Source: Monosiga brevicollis MX1 (taxonomy: Eukaryota; Opisthokonta; Choanoflagellata; Craspedida; Salpingoecidae). Taken from it: a stretch of 64,000 nt of DNA. The stretch covers positions 268,780-332,779 of the forward strand of contig NW_001865073.1 in assembly GCF_000002865.3 (NCBI RefSeq), in the 5' to 3' direction. Positions within the stretch are counted from its first letter, which is position 1, and every line of letters starts with the position of its first letter. Of this stretch, positions 17,801 through 29,047 are shown one piece after another. The position numbers and the translations under genes were made by a program. The notes below the pieces were generated by a model. The model had not been told where the DNA came from and ran no database searches. It saw only the letters and a list, made by a program, of their open reading frames with translations.

Positions 17801-20710
17801 CGGACGATATGCACGGGTAATGGAAGAGTCTTGGAGATGAAGGGCCCCGGCATCGTCTGATCAATCAATCGAAAGGTGATGGCTCGGTGATGAGGCAGCA
17901 AGCTCATGGGCATGATGCCCCATGGAATAAAAAGCTCTCGATAAGATGCCACATCATGTTCCACGACATAGTCACGAACGTAGCGAATCGGAAATGTGCA
18001 AGCGCTTGCTTCACCCGAGTGCTCCATAGCAAATACAGTGATTTCCGTGGGCGCTGTTTCCCACGTATAGTTGCCCTGGGGTGATGAAGGTGGGCCAACT
18101 TCAGCGTAGCCCCACTCATCCACAGCCACAAGCTCGTCCCATGTGACGAGAACCGTAGGAAGCTCGGGGGAATCGTAAATGACGACTTCACCAGGGCAAT
18201 TGAGGAAAACGGGAATCGTCTCATCAGCTTCCACAAATAACTCGGCGCCTTCGGGCACAGGCTCATCGATAGCGAAATATGCCAAACTGCCCAGGACGGG
18301 ATACCACAGACTGCCAGCAGTCTGAACAAAGAAAGACATGATGTTTTCGACATTGTTTGTTGATAGCACAAGCTCGGCGACCATGTACTTGAATGCTTCG
18401 GTTGGCCAAGACGTTGCACTGCTGTTGGTGGAAGCGGTAAAGTGGATACACACCGGATCGGTCGTAAACTGAAGGACGCCAGACATACGCGAAGTCACCT
18501 CCGAGGCACCGATAAAAACCGAGTCCACCTGGCGTGGTTGACTGAGCCAGAACATGTTGATCGTCATATTCAACTTGAAGGAAGAACCAAGGTCCGAGTC
18601 GACTCCAAGGCAGTAGGTCTGGTCCACCAAAAACTGAAACGGGAGGCTCAAGTTGAAGCGGATGGGCATGAGGGAGGAGATGGTGAAGCCGTAGGTCAGG
18701 AGGTTCGTCACCGGCTGAAGCAGATGCGTGTTGGAATTGCCAAGGACCTGCGTGTCCATGACATACACTCGTCCATCATTGGTTTTAAGCAAGTGACCGT
18801 GAGCATCCTCCAAGGAATCTTCGTGGTTGGAAAAAAATTGATAAAATAAGCCCAAGTAGACGATGGACGAGAAAATGCGCTCGTATGGTGTCCCCGGGAA
18901 GACGGCACAGACAACCAGCGCCGGAGTCCAATAGCGATTAATCGGTACGGCGTCGCCCTGCGGCTCCAAGACCACTAAGGTGGGGCAAAAGTGGGTGCAA
19001 TCTTGTGTTACGAGTAAACAAGATGGGGCAAGAGGACGATGCGGCGCGATCATCACATACATCGGCCGGAGAGGCTTCGGCTGAAGGTGGGCCCAACGTC
19101 GTCGGAAGGTTCAAAAACTGGAACCTTGCTAAATATGCGCGTGGGCCACCTCGTCACCATCTGGGTGGCAAGAACCCAGATGAGTGGAAGTGGGTGTAAG
19201 AGTGCGATGGAAGGTTGTGGTGGCAATCGATTTCACGGCCAGCAGGAACGTACAGTAATGCACGTCGTTTGTGCTTCGTCGGGCCAGGTTGTGCGCGAAC
19301 ATTGCTGACAAGCGCCGTCCACTAAGATGCTGTCAACAGTGCACTTGTTACACTTGTCCGTGGAGGAGCAAGGTATGGGTTGAGCGTTTCCGCCCGCACA
19401 CTTGTGGTGGAGGGGGCAAGGGATGATGTTGGTAAAACCAGTCGTCGTGGAAGCATTGATACCTATGAAGGGCCGCGACACGTGGTGAGGTTTTTCTAAG
19501 AGGGCCGCAAGTCCACTCAGTCAACGAAACCGACGAACCATAGAAGTTTGGGGGAACACCACGACAGGTTGCCATCGCCGGGTTGCGAAACTGATCAGCT
19601 GGGCAAGCGGTGCAGGTGCCCGAGGACGCTCTTTGCTGGCCTGGAGGGCAGGTGCTGGTTGTGGTGGCATTGTCTGAAGTCGCATCCGCATGCCTGCTCC
19701 CATGCGTGAGTAAGGGGTTTGCGGCGAACTGCAGGCGACATCACGCAAAAAAAAAAGCCGGCCAGACTTACAGGAAAAGATATACTGGTCGCCAAGAGGG
19801 GGCTTCACAAGCGTGGTAGCTGGGGCAGGCCACTTGTTGGACAGCCCCCGAGGACGTGTATTTTCCTAAAAATGAAGCACGTCGAGGGCAATGAGAGGGC
19901 GGTCCAGGACGCAAAGTGTCTCCATACAAGAGTTCAAGGAAAACGGAAAAAAAAGGGAAAAGACAACCGAGCGGACACGTACCGTTCGTATCGGCAGGAT
20001 AATGTTGTGCAGCAACTCGGGTGCACTCCACTGTGTTGGAAGAGTTTTGAAAAGTGCCTGGTGTGGCCCGCCGAACAAAGTAAAAGTACACGGAATGAGG
20101 CAGGCAGACGCAAGCAGAGGCTACTTTGGAAGAGGAAGAAGAAGGAAAGGGAAAAAAAAGCAAAAAAAAGGCAAAAGCAAAAGCAGGCGTGTGGTCAGGG
20201 AGCGGTTTGGGACTCACCGATTGGGCAGGGCAGGACGGCCAAAGCCCAGGGACAATAGTAGTGGCCAGGCTGAGCGACAAGTTGGTCACAGGCCGGCCCG
20301 GCCCAGCCCGTTGCACACCGGCAAACGTCGTTCGCATTTGCAGTCGTAACACAAACGGCATTGGAAGCACAGGCCGGGGTTTCAACGTCGGCATTGGCGC
20401 ATTCCGTGACAAATTCACATCTTGTGCCGCGTCGGCCCGGGGGGCAGAGGCACACGGGGAAACCATGATTATGGCTGCAAAAGGCACCCGCCTCGCAGTG
20501 GAGGTCGTTATGGTCGTTGCAGGGCTCATACTCTGAGGCCCGGGCTGTGGTCGTTGCGAGGGCAAGGACGAGGACAAGGGCCAGGGGACCAAAAGGAAGG
20601 CGATGGGGAGGGCGAGTGGTGCTTGTGGTAGGAAGGAAGGGGCGAATGGCCGACCGTCGAGTCGAGCGGGTCGAGGGGGACGAGCCCGACTGCGACACCG
20701 CGGCTGCCAT
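14835..20710 (-). CDS. Receptor tyrosine kinase C (EGF, Cys-rich, HYR, TM, TyrK) with HND catalytic loop
   Basis: This is the third receptor tyrosine kinase. The first in-frame ATG is at 20710; a hydrophobic stretch (FGPLALVLVLALATTTARA) about 45 residues later is the signal anchor or signal peptide, then EGF-like cysteines to 20218. Small cysteine-rich exons follow: 19983-20030, about 19773-19870, about 19535-19673 (STCPPGQQRASSGTC) and about 19299-19462. One 2.75 kb exon (16253-19001) encodes two HYR domains, a Thr/Pro-rich linker (about 17530-17640), the membrane helix (SVAFVLIIAVIIWMVLA) and the kinase N-lobe ([32 protein letters not shown]). Exons 16059-16154 (GDFGLSRQ), 15849-15928 (RWSAPELL), about 15609-15715 and 14835 to about 15515 (CWSEDPSERP and a tail of about 200 residues) complete it. 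The catalytic HRD is HND, while the Asp, the downstream Asn, the VAVK Lys and DFG are kept, so activity is possible but not certain. Confidence 0.87.
17535..17595 (-). repeat. Short in-frame minisatellite encoding Thr/Pro linker of kinase C
   Basis: A 12-base unit (GGGGTGGTAGTC-like on the plus strand) is repeated about four times and encodes TTTP repeats in the extracellular linker between the HYR domains of receptor kinase C. Such Thr/Pro stretches are usually O-glycosylated stalks. Confidence 0.7.
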
Positions 20711-21878
20711 TGCCGGCGGTGATTGAGAAGAAGCAAGCAAGCCCTGGCGTGTCGCCGCTGCCCAATCTGATGGCGGCTCGCTCTCTTGAATGATTGTCGG
20801 TGTGTTGAGTGGTGGCTCAAGCTAAAGGCCCCGAAGGACGGGGCCAAGGAGTGAAAGGGGTGAAAGCCAGCGGAGGCAGGGTCGAGTCCACGACCAAGGT
20901 TGCCCTGTTGCAACCCGCAAGTACTCGGTCTGTGTGTGTGTGGTGGATGCAGCAGGCAGCGGCCGAGGGGCCGGCTTTGTGTCAAAGAGCGATGTGCAAT
21001 CTAATGCACCCAGGGGGTCAAGCGTCCTTTTGGCAGAGTAGATACGTGAGGGGGCCAAAGGGTCAACCGGGCGCAGGGCAAGGCAGCGCAAAAAAAAAAC
21101 GTGGCGTGAAACCCAAAGGAGGAGGGGGGGGGGAGGAGAGAGAGGGCAAGGGACCTCCGTCGTCAAAGTGCCGAACGTCCTCTCCTGGCCCCAACTCAGA
21201 GATAGAGGCAGGGGGAGGGAAATCGGGAGAGGATCAGAGAGGATGGGAGCAAACCGTGCGAAGATGCAAAGGGGTAAGGAGAGGGATTTGAGAGAGAGTG
21301 AGTGAGTGGGGGAGAAATTTCAGAGGGTCAAGGGGTCAGGCGAACTTGCATCAAACACAAAAGTCTGGTTGTGTGTGTGGATAGGGTAAGGACGAGGTTG
21401 GGGTGACGTTTGATGGGTTCTTGTATGGGGCGGATAAAGGCCACAAAGTTGTGAGCTGTGGGTACGGACATGTGGCTTGGGTTGAGGGGACAGAGAGAGA
21501 GTCGGAGGTGAGTAGCGCAAGGCGGACGAATTGTGCAGGTCCTCTCTGTCAGGAACGTGACGTCAGTGGGTTTTCGTCAGAGGTAGGGTTGGGCGGTGCA
21601 ACATCATTGACAACCCCACGTTGGTGAGGTGTGATGGGGTCGAAATCGAAGAGTAAGTTGTCCCACACATGCGTGAAGGGCTCAGCCATGGTTAAAATTT
21701 AATCACTTTTAGAATGTTGACAACAGCTGTAGTGGCCATATCAAGAGGGTTAGCAAAGAAAAGTAATTTACTTTACAAACATATCAACACACAAAGACCG
21801 CGTCAACAGCTCTCTCTCATCGCCGACAGCGCCAGCGACGCTCTCGCTCTCGCTCTCTCTCTCTCTCTCTCACACACA

Positions 21879-21946
<68 letters not shown>

Positions 21947-22116
21947 ATCAACCCGTGCCTCACGTCCCCGGGCTGCGGGTCGGGTTGATGTGTGGTGTAT
22001 TTGCAAGTGCAGGGCCTGGCGCTGCTCATAGATGCTTCTTTGCTTTGAGTAAACACTGGTGGGGAAAGCCGCGTGGCTTGACCATACGCGAAAAGGCCTC
22101 CAACATAAGGACAAAC
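20711..22116. promoter_or_regulatory. Divergent intergenic region between kinase C and RMND5
   Basis: 1.4 kb lies between the start of receptor kinase C (minus) and the start of RMND5 (plus), so both promoters should be here. Seen in it: purine-rich, low-complexity stretches (about 21080-21320) and a CT microsatellite ending 170 bases before the RMND5 ATG. No TATA box or other named motif is claimed. Confidence 0.5.
21841..21944. repeat. (CT)n microsatellite upstream of RMND5
   Basis: About 104 bases of CT on the plus strand with a short CACACACACG interruption near 21871. It lies in the likely 5' leader or proximal promoter of RMND5, pyrimidine-rich on that gene's sense strand. Confidence 0.95.
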
Positions 22117-24191
22117 ATGGCGGCAGGCCCGGAAAAGGTGCTGGCCGCCCTGGATGCCGTCAACTGTGATCGGCTCATGCAGCAGGCTCAGGATCTCAGC
22201 AATCTCATCAACAATAACAACAACACAGAACTGGCTGCCGCCTGCCTGGCCCTTCAAAAGTAGGTCAAGATTCACTCGACTGGCAAAGTGGGAGCCCTCT
22301 CTCACTTCTCACGGCCACACGTCCTTTGACACCCAGACAAGCCCGGTCCGTGCTCAAAAACACTGCCAAGGTCTCCCAGCTCATCGACGAGGTTTGAACC
22401 CTTTGAGCCTCCCTGTTTCGCTGCTGGTTTGCTTTTGGGCTGGCGGCGGGCGTACGACTCATCTCAGAATACCCGCACGTAAATAATGCAAATAACTGGC
22501 GCCAGACATTCCCTCCACCCCCAGCTGCCCTGCCGCCTGCACTGGACTTGGTAAAAAAAAACACAAGCAAACACAGCGTCGAATTTTGCTGTGCCTTCCT
22601 TGTGCAACTCCCTCTCATGCGCCACTCTTATACACGATGACCCGATACAGAAAGAACGCGATGACCTCACTCGCGCCGTTGTCGCCCAAATGGCTGAGGA
22701 TGGCCTGGCTCACCTCGTCCAGGAGGTTGGTACCCCTCCACCAACGTCGGCCGAGTTTTTTTCCATTCACGTGGCTCCTCACGCGCGTGCTGTGCTCACG
22801 GATCCGAATCGTCGAGCCGCGCAGGAATTGGCCCATGCCCTGCCGCCCCAAAATGAGGCCTGCCGTGAAGTTTGGCGGCTGCGTGATGCTCTGGCCACCA
22901 ATCAATTTACTCCCGTCGCCGAGTGAGCCACACATGCACCCGCCTAGTCCAAACGCTTCTTTCCCTTGCGATCAAATCCGAGCCCTCGAAACAGCAAAAT
23001 CACCGCTCACCAATCAATTCCCGCTAGATGGCTCGCCAACCTCTGCCAAAACGACTCAGAGCCCATCCTCCAGCACGACGCCCAAGCCCTTCTCTTTGAC
23101 CTGTATCTCTTTCAACTTGCCAGTTTTGCTGCCCAAACGGTACTCCTTGACATTTTACATTCACCTCTTCTCCATGTGATCCTTCGTTGCCATCTCGCTC
23201 CTTTCATCGTCTCTCGACTTCTCATTCATGTACTTCGGCCCCAAAGCCTTCTCCATATTCCGTCGTCGACCACGCACAACATTCCATGCCCACCATTCTA
23301 TCCGGCTCTCTCACCTCCGATCAAGTCGAACGTTGGTCTCCTCTCCCGGGTGCACCTGACAACTGCTGAGCCAAGGTTGAAGCCTGCACCCATCCACCTC
23401 ACCGCACACATGGGGCCTTCCCGACCGTTCTGCTAGGCCTGAGTCGCTGCATGAACGCCATCGTCTTCAACATGCCAGCTGATGAACCCGACACGACCCT
23501 GTGCGAACCAGCCTCTGCCATGCGTATGCCTGCACAGTACTTCCCTTTCGCGCTGACTCGTCTCCGCTCCGATCCCATATGCTACAGGGATAGTCTTCAA
23601 CAACGTCTCACCGGCCTCAGCCGCAAACATGCCGGGCTGCCTGCCCAAAGCCATTTGCGTGCCGCGTACGTCACCATCTTATCTGATTGGGTTGCTCACT
23701 TGAGACGCAATCTGTTGTTTGCATGCCCTCACCGTTCCACCTTGGTGTATGGCTGTTAGATGTAGCACGGGTGCGAGCCTGTTGCCCCGCGTATCCAAGT
23801 GGCAAACGCTCATGGCCGCCAGCAATCAAGATACCGGCGCCTGGTCTGATCTCCCAGAGATGCCCATTGGTCTCGACGTGGGTCAGGATGTCTCGGCCCA
23901 CTCAGTATTTGTGTGTCCAGTTGCCAAGTGCGTCGGCCCAGTCTTTCATGTTTTCAAACTCCTGGTGCTCGCTCGTGCACATGCTGCCTACTCCCTCCGC
24001 TCTTACGCTTGCCTTTTTTCTTGTACAGAGTCAGTTCTTCAGAGGAGAACCCGCCTATGCGCTTGTCCTGCGGTCATGTCCTCTGTCAAGACTCCATCAA
24101 GAGCATGTGTCGTATTCGTGCAATGATCAAGTGTCCCTACTGCCCGGAGCGCTGCACTTTTCTCGACTGTCAAGCCGTCTCATTTGAGTAG
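22117..24191 (+). CDS. RMND5A: RMND5/Gid2-type RING E3 subunit of the GID/CTLH ubiquitin ligase
   Basis: This is the RING-bearing catalytic subunit of the GID/CTLH ubiquitin ligase, which in yeast degrades gluconeogenic enzymes and in animals acts in metabolism and development. The ATG at 22117 starts MAAGPEKVLAALDAV. Exons by reading: 22117-22259, about 22345-22391, about 22651-22921 (helical region with KERDDLTRAVVAQM), about 23031-23136 (helical stretch with QHDAQALLFDLYLFQL, in the position of the LisH/CTLH part), further exons around 23.35-23.48 and 23.6-23.7 kb not resolved, about 23.81-23.93 kb (LPEMPIGLDVGQDVSAHSVF, matching the family segment before the RING) and about 24038-24191 (NPPMRLSCGHVLCQDSI, then KCPYCPE). 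The degenerate RING with CGH and CPYC is typical of the family. Stop TAG at 24189-24191. It lies tail to tail with FPGT. Confidence 0.86.
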
Positions 24192-24537
24192 TCCACAGCT
24201 GTTCTGCCCGTGTAAGAGCGCGGGACCACATCGTCTTTGCGTTTGTTCCGATGCAACTAAAGCACGGGTGCCCAGGGGGCCTGGCTGCATGCCACGTTTC
24301 GGGTACTTTTCCTCTTTTGTGCATAATCATGCGTCATAAAGCTTTGTGCCTTGCGGCTACTGTATCTTTCTTTCCTTATTTTCTTTTTTTTTGGTGGTGC
24401 GCATGTTTCTTTTTGATTTCTCTCCTTTCTGCTTTGGAGCGGATCTGAGGGAGGCGAGTCCTTTGGGGTTGGCATGCACCTCGTGCCGACCATCGCTCTG
24501 CGAGTCGATTGACGACCTGATCATATCATGCCTCAAG
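24192..24537. other. Convergent 3' intergenic region, RMND5 and FPGT
   Basis: 346 bases between the two stop codons, shared by both 3' ends. There are T-rich stretches near 24368-24425. No further gene is visible. Confidence 0.6.
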
Positions 24538-27500
24538 TCAGTCCAGCACTGTTGTTGCAGCTGCTGCTCGGTGTGTTAAAACGGCAGCAAGGTCCTTGCG
24601 AGCCAAGATATCTCCAAAGTTGACCCATTCAAGCACCGCCTCACTGGGGCACGCATCTGAGAGCACCAAACCAGGTAAGCCATCCACCAGGTCGATCTAA
24701 AAAGGACGGCTGGGCTGCCAGTTAGCAACCTACCTTTTATGCCACGGACGACATTCACCTGGGCAAGTGCAGCAGCCACGGCCGCTGAAGCCGAGGCTGT
24801 CACGGGAAACAATTTGGCGTTCCACAAACTTGCCTTGGACTACATGGGTGCGAGGCAGGTACGAGGCAGGTCGGTTGATGATTTAGGCATCTCAGTAAGG
24901 ATGATGAAGCACGCAGATCACTGTATTGTGTGTGTCACAAGGTGAAGAGGCGGAAGGACAGACAGGCCGTCGACACAGTACCTGTTTGGGCCAAATCATC
25001 GCAGCAGGGCGAGCCAGTCGCTCCAAGGCCACGGCCATGGACACACCACAGTAATGCAGACGAGACGCTGCTTCTGCAACTGGAGCGGTTTGCTTGACGT
25101 CATCCGTACTCCCTATGGCATCAGTTATCCATGGGACCCGCATTGCTTGTCACGATGCACAGGCCGTGCGGTTTGGGCGTTGCCAATCTTGTCATGGCCT
25201 TACCAAAGATACAGGCGGCATAGCGGTTGTCAATCAGCGCCACAACATGCAAGAAAATGCGACTGGGCGTTTGTGTCTGGGCCTGCCCTCAACCACAGCA
25301 AAACACGTCGATATGAGGAGGGAGGGAAGGGAGCCCTTCTCTGAGACACCAGGGGCAACGCTTCTTGATGTAAAACACCAAAAACAAAGCCGGGTGGCGC
25401 ACCGCAATGACACAGTTGCTGATGACGCTGTCGGACCCGACTTGCACGCTGGTGCCAATTTGGCAAAATTCGACAATGGTGTTGGTCCCGATGGTGACGT
25501 CGGAAGCCAATTGACTCTCAATCACGCAATACTCGGCATCGTCCTTGTTCGCCTACGGAAGCAACGACGACGTTGGTCCACGAAATAAGCATCGCACAAC
25601 ATGCACCACGCGCTTATCTTCCCCCTCTTGATCTGCACCATGATCCCTGGTGCTACTTTGCGCTGTCAAACCTCGCCTGTTCCTCCTCCTCTCTGGTCTC
25701 TGTTTTACCATGTGAGAACACCCGCACAAAGGACGCTTAACAACGAGACGGACCGGTACTTGATGTGGGCGGTGGCGAATACAGTCCAGCTCTGACCTGC
25801 GTAAATGCGTTTGAGCTACAGTGAGAGCGGCCGGTTTGAATTCCAAAGAAAGTGGCGCCGTAAAGCGCACCGAAAATACGGGTCCCGGCAAAAGTGAAAC
25901 TGGTATTCTTGCAGTGTGCCAATGTGATAGAATTTGCTCTAGGGATCAAAATCCATCTTCAAACAAACACGCCACGACGGCTTGCTGCTTGTGCAGTTTG
26001 CACAAAAGAACAAAACGAAAAAAAAAAAAAAAGTGGCCAACCAATGGGAAAACAAGCACTGGGCCACGGCGCGACGCAAAGACGAACCGCATCACAGAGC
26101 ACAACGTTGAGGTTGCTGCCCCCGAGGTGGCGGTAGACGGTTCGGCGGGCAAGCTCGAGCGTAGGTTCCACCTGAATGACATTGGCCGTGTTGGTAATGT
26201 ACTGACAGGCAGATGTGATTGAGCACGGCACGGCCTCATGATCAAGATCTCAAGATGTGGGCTCTAAAATCATTCGAGCTGACATACATCGTCATTCGCC
26301 TGGAGGCCCAAGGCTTGGAGAAAATCACCATACGCGTCAATTTCGCATGTGATGGGCCGCAGGTCCTCGTAGAGCTGCAACAGGCTCAGTGCCGTTGCTC
26401 TGACATTTTAGGGTGAGGAAGGGATGCAATGAGCCGAACTCAAACAATGTTTGAGTCGCAGGGGATGGGAGAAAAGGCCGGTCGTGTCATCATACCTATC
26501 AAAGTAGTAGGCTGAGTCTGTGTACACGAGCTGAGTCGGGCCGAGCACGGCAGCAGCTTCGTGCATACGAGCAGCGCTTGGCTTGTGAAGAAACTGCTGG
26601 CAGGGGACGGTGCGACAGGCAGGGGACTATCGGGGGATGTCAGGATAGGCGGCAGAGCTGATGGGGCAAGGTATAGCCAACGGCTGAACATACTGCCAAG
26701 CCGTGATCTGGATGTAGGCGCTGGGCCGCAGCCGCAGCCTCGGCGGCCGTCAAGACAAAGACACCGTGCGTAGTTCCTGAGGCAGTGGTTGTCTTTGGGT
26801 GAGGACAGGAGCTTGCCTAAACCCTAAATCTAACCCTAACTCTAACCCTAACCTGACCCTTTTCTCAGTACAGCCACCGTGGCTGAGGCCACGCACCAAT
26901 TTCAATGGAGGAAGGATGGCCTAGGGCAGTGAAGCCTGGGGCCTCAAAGTGAAGATCGCCAGAGGCATCAAAGAGCTCAATGTCATCGGCACATGCCACA
27001 AACACCTACAAAAAGCCGGTGGGGTGGATCAGGCTAGCGAGATGCCACGGTTTAGCAGAGCGTGACCTAGGCAGGGTTGCTGGCACGCACGCCGGGTCGC
27101 ATGCGCGTGGGAAAGTCGATATACATGGCCAACTTGGCTTCAAGCATGGTGAAGACGGGGTTTCCTAGACATGTTGATCAAAAACGAGGCGATGCAGCAG
27201 CGCCATCACAAAGAGAAAGATGGAGGTTTAGAGGGGGATGTTTGCAAATTCTGGGGCAAATCTGGGTTGTGGGTCTGGGAGGCCCAGAGGCGAGCAGTGG
27301 GGGCGCGAGTGGGCTGTTACCAAAGGGAAGAGCTGTGAAGATCTTGCCAATGACGCTGACGTTGGGAAGCCGTTTGGAAAAGCCACCCGCATGGATGAGC
27401 AGGATCTTATCTGAGAGCGCATCGAGGGGGCAGTAAGTAGCTATGAATAGAAGGGCGCGCGGGTCACGGCATGGGACGGATGGCGGCTGGCTACGGGGAA

Positions 27501-28017
27501 GACCAACACTTGTCGGTATTGGCAGCACCCAATTGTTGTTCAAGGCAGTGTAGGGCATGGAGGGTCGCGCCGCCGTTGCCGATTTTTGGCCCAGGCGGAT
27601 CTGCGTACACCAGGTATCTATCAAAGCAGGCGATGGTGGAGATCAAGGCGTGACGATGCAGGCAAAATACTCGACAGGGCGCAAGCACCTACTGGGCGGG
27701 AGGCAGCTCCGCTCGAGCTAGCTTGTGTGCAAGTTGCTGGCGATAGCTCTGGGCCTGATTCTCGTCGGTCGCTGTGAGCACCACTACATCCCAGTAGGGC
27801 CTAGAGCACGACCGCCGAGATCGGATTGAGGCTGAGATCGGAAGCCGTGCCAGTCGAGGATCATCGGCCCGACCACGTACAAGTCAAGTTGACCCCCCCG
27901 AAGCGCATGAAACTGTTCCAACTTTCGCAGCGTACACTCCTTAAGCCGCTGCGACAGCCTGGCCTCGGTCGTCCCCGTCGTGGTCGTCGGCATGGCTGCT
28001 GCTGCTGCTGCTGCCAT
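24538..28017 (-). CDS. FPGT: Fucose-1-phosphate guanylyltransferase (GDP-fucose pyrophosphorylase)
   Basis: The enzyme makes GDP-L-fucose from fucose-1-phosphate and GTP in the cytosolic fucose salvage pathway, feeding fucosylation of glycoproteins. Start at 28017 ([14 protein letters not shown], or the ATG at 27993), stop TGA at 24538-24540. Segments in order match the known animal protein: [15 protein letters not shown] (about 27765), [17 protein letters not shown] (nucleotide-binding loop, about 27590), [15 protein letters not shown] and [11 protein letters not shown] (about 27330-27410), [13 protein letters not shown] (about 27130), [16 protein letters not shown] (about 26970), GHPSSIEI joined across a 120-base intron to GTTHGVFVL (26776), [11 protein letters not shown] (about 26525), [14 protein letters not shown] (about 26320), [11 protein letters not shown] (about 26110), a hexapeptide-repeat left-handed helix with [16 protein letters not shown] (about 25450), then WNAKLFPV (about 24810) and the C-terminus. 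Many short introns. The first part of the reading frame abuts a CT microsatellite. Confidence 0.9.
26777..26896 (-). other. 120-base FPGT intron containing telomere-like repeat
   Basis: Splicing from donor GTGCGTGG (26896) to acceptor CTCAG (26777) joins PSSIEI to GTTHGVFVL, the contiguous order in the animal FPGT protein. This fixes the intron. About 45 of its bases are degenerate TTAGGG-type repeats. Confidence 0.85.
26816..26860. repeat. Interstitial telomere-like repeat, (CCCTAA)n degenerate
   Basis: On the plus strand about seven imperfect copies of CCCTAA (variants CCCTAAAT, CTCTAA, CCTGA) lie in a row within the FPGT intron at 26777-26896. Confidence 0.9.
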
Positions 28018-28020
28018 CGT

Positions 28021-28135
<115 letters not shown>

Positions 28136-28221
28136 CCACAGAGCCACAACGAATCCAGTGACACAACAACAACAACAACAACAAAATTTCATCTGACAAA
28201 ACAATCTGACATTATGCTTGT

Positions 28222-28255
28222 TGTGTGTGTATGTGTGTGTGTGTGTGTGTGTGTT
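28222..28255. repeat. (GT)n microsatellite
   Basis: A GT tract of about 34 bases with one A interruption, in the divergent promoter region of FPGT and the Ser/Thr kinase. Confidence 0.9.
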
Positions 28256-29047
28256 TGACGACAACAAACAGCAACAGTAACATGAACAGCAACAGCAGTA
28301 CATAGTAACATCAATAGCAACAGATATGAAAATGCTGAGTGATGCCTTTTGAGCTTTTTTTTTTTTTTTTTTTTTAGGGCCTTGGACCTCCAGTGGCAGC
28401 GGGGGCTGGTGGGCCACTGCCGTTTCACGGGTGTTTGCGTGCCATTTGGAAGGCAGGCAGTAGGAGTGACCTGGGATAAAGGCGGGTTGGGCTTTGATTT
28501 GTGTGCGGGGGGTACGTGGACAGGTTTAAATTCCGGGTCGGGTCCGTCTGAAAGGGTTGGGGGCAGAGGCCTTCGCGACGGCTGTCCCGTCTGCCTCACC
28601 ACCATTCCCCTCCTTTGGCGCGCACTTGTCGTTCTTTCGCACGCATCTTCGTCGCATCCGGTATGCATCATGCCACATTTCATTCCCCCCTCCCCCCCCC
28701 ACCTCGGCCCAACCTGTTAGGACACCTCTTCTTCTTCTCAACGGCTCTGATCCTCTTGTTTCCCCCAACTTGGAATGCAAACGTGCTTGGTAACGACACT
28801 TTGGACACTCGCTTGTCGCATGCGCCGGGCCCGCGATCGTCCTTTCAAGGCAGGAGTTGATGATGCATACTGCAAGTGCTTTGCTTGCCTGCATCGCGCC
28901 CAGCTCCGGCCGCAAGGCTCTTCAAGATCTCTGACCGCGCCATGGCGTGGCCTCATAACCTCAAAGTTTAGCCTCCATGCGTCTTGACACGCATCGTGCC
29001 ACCACCCACGCCCTTGTTCGGTCCAGACTCTAGACATTACCAGAATC

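Noticed and set aside
19983-20030. A minus-strand frame reading QWSAPELLHNIILP, like the kinase motif RWSAPELLRDHIL of gene C
   Set aside because: The exon in its other frame joins exons on both sides in phase and gives ECTRVAAQHYPADTNG, a cysteine-rich continuation of the ectodomain. The kinase-like reading leads nowhere on either side, so it is taken as chance.
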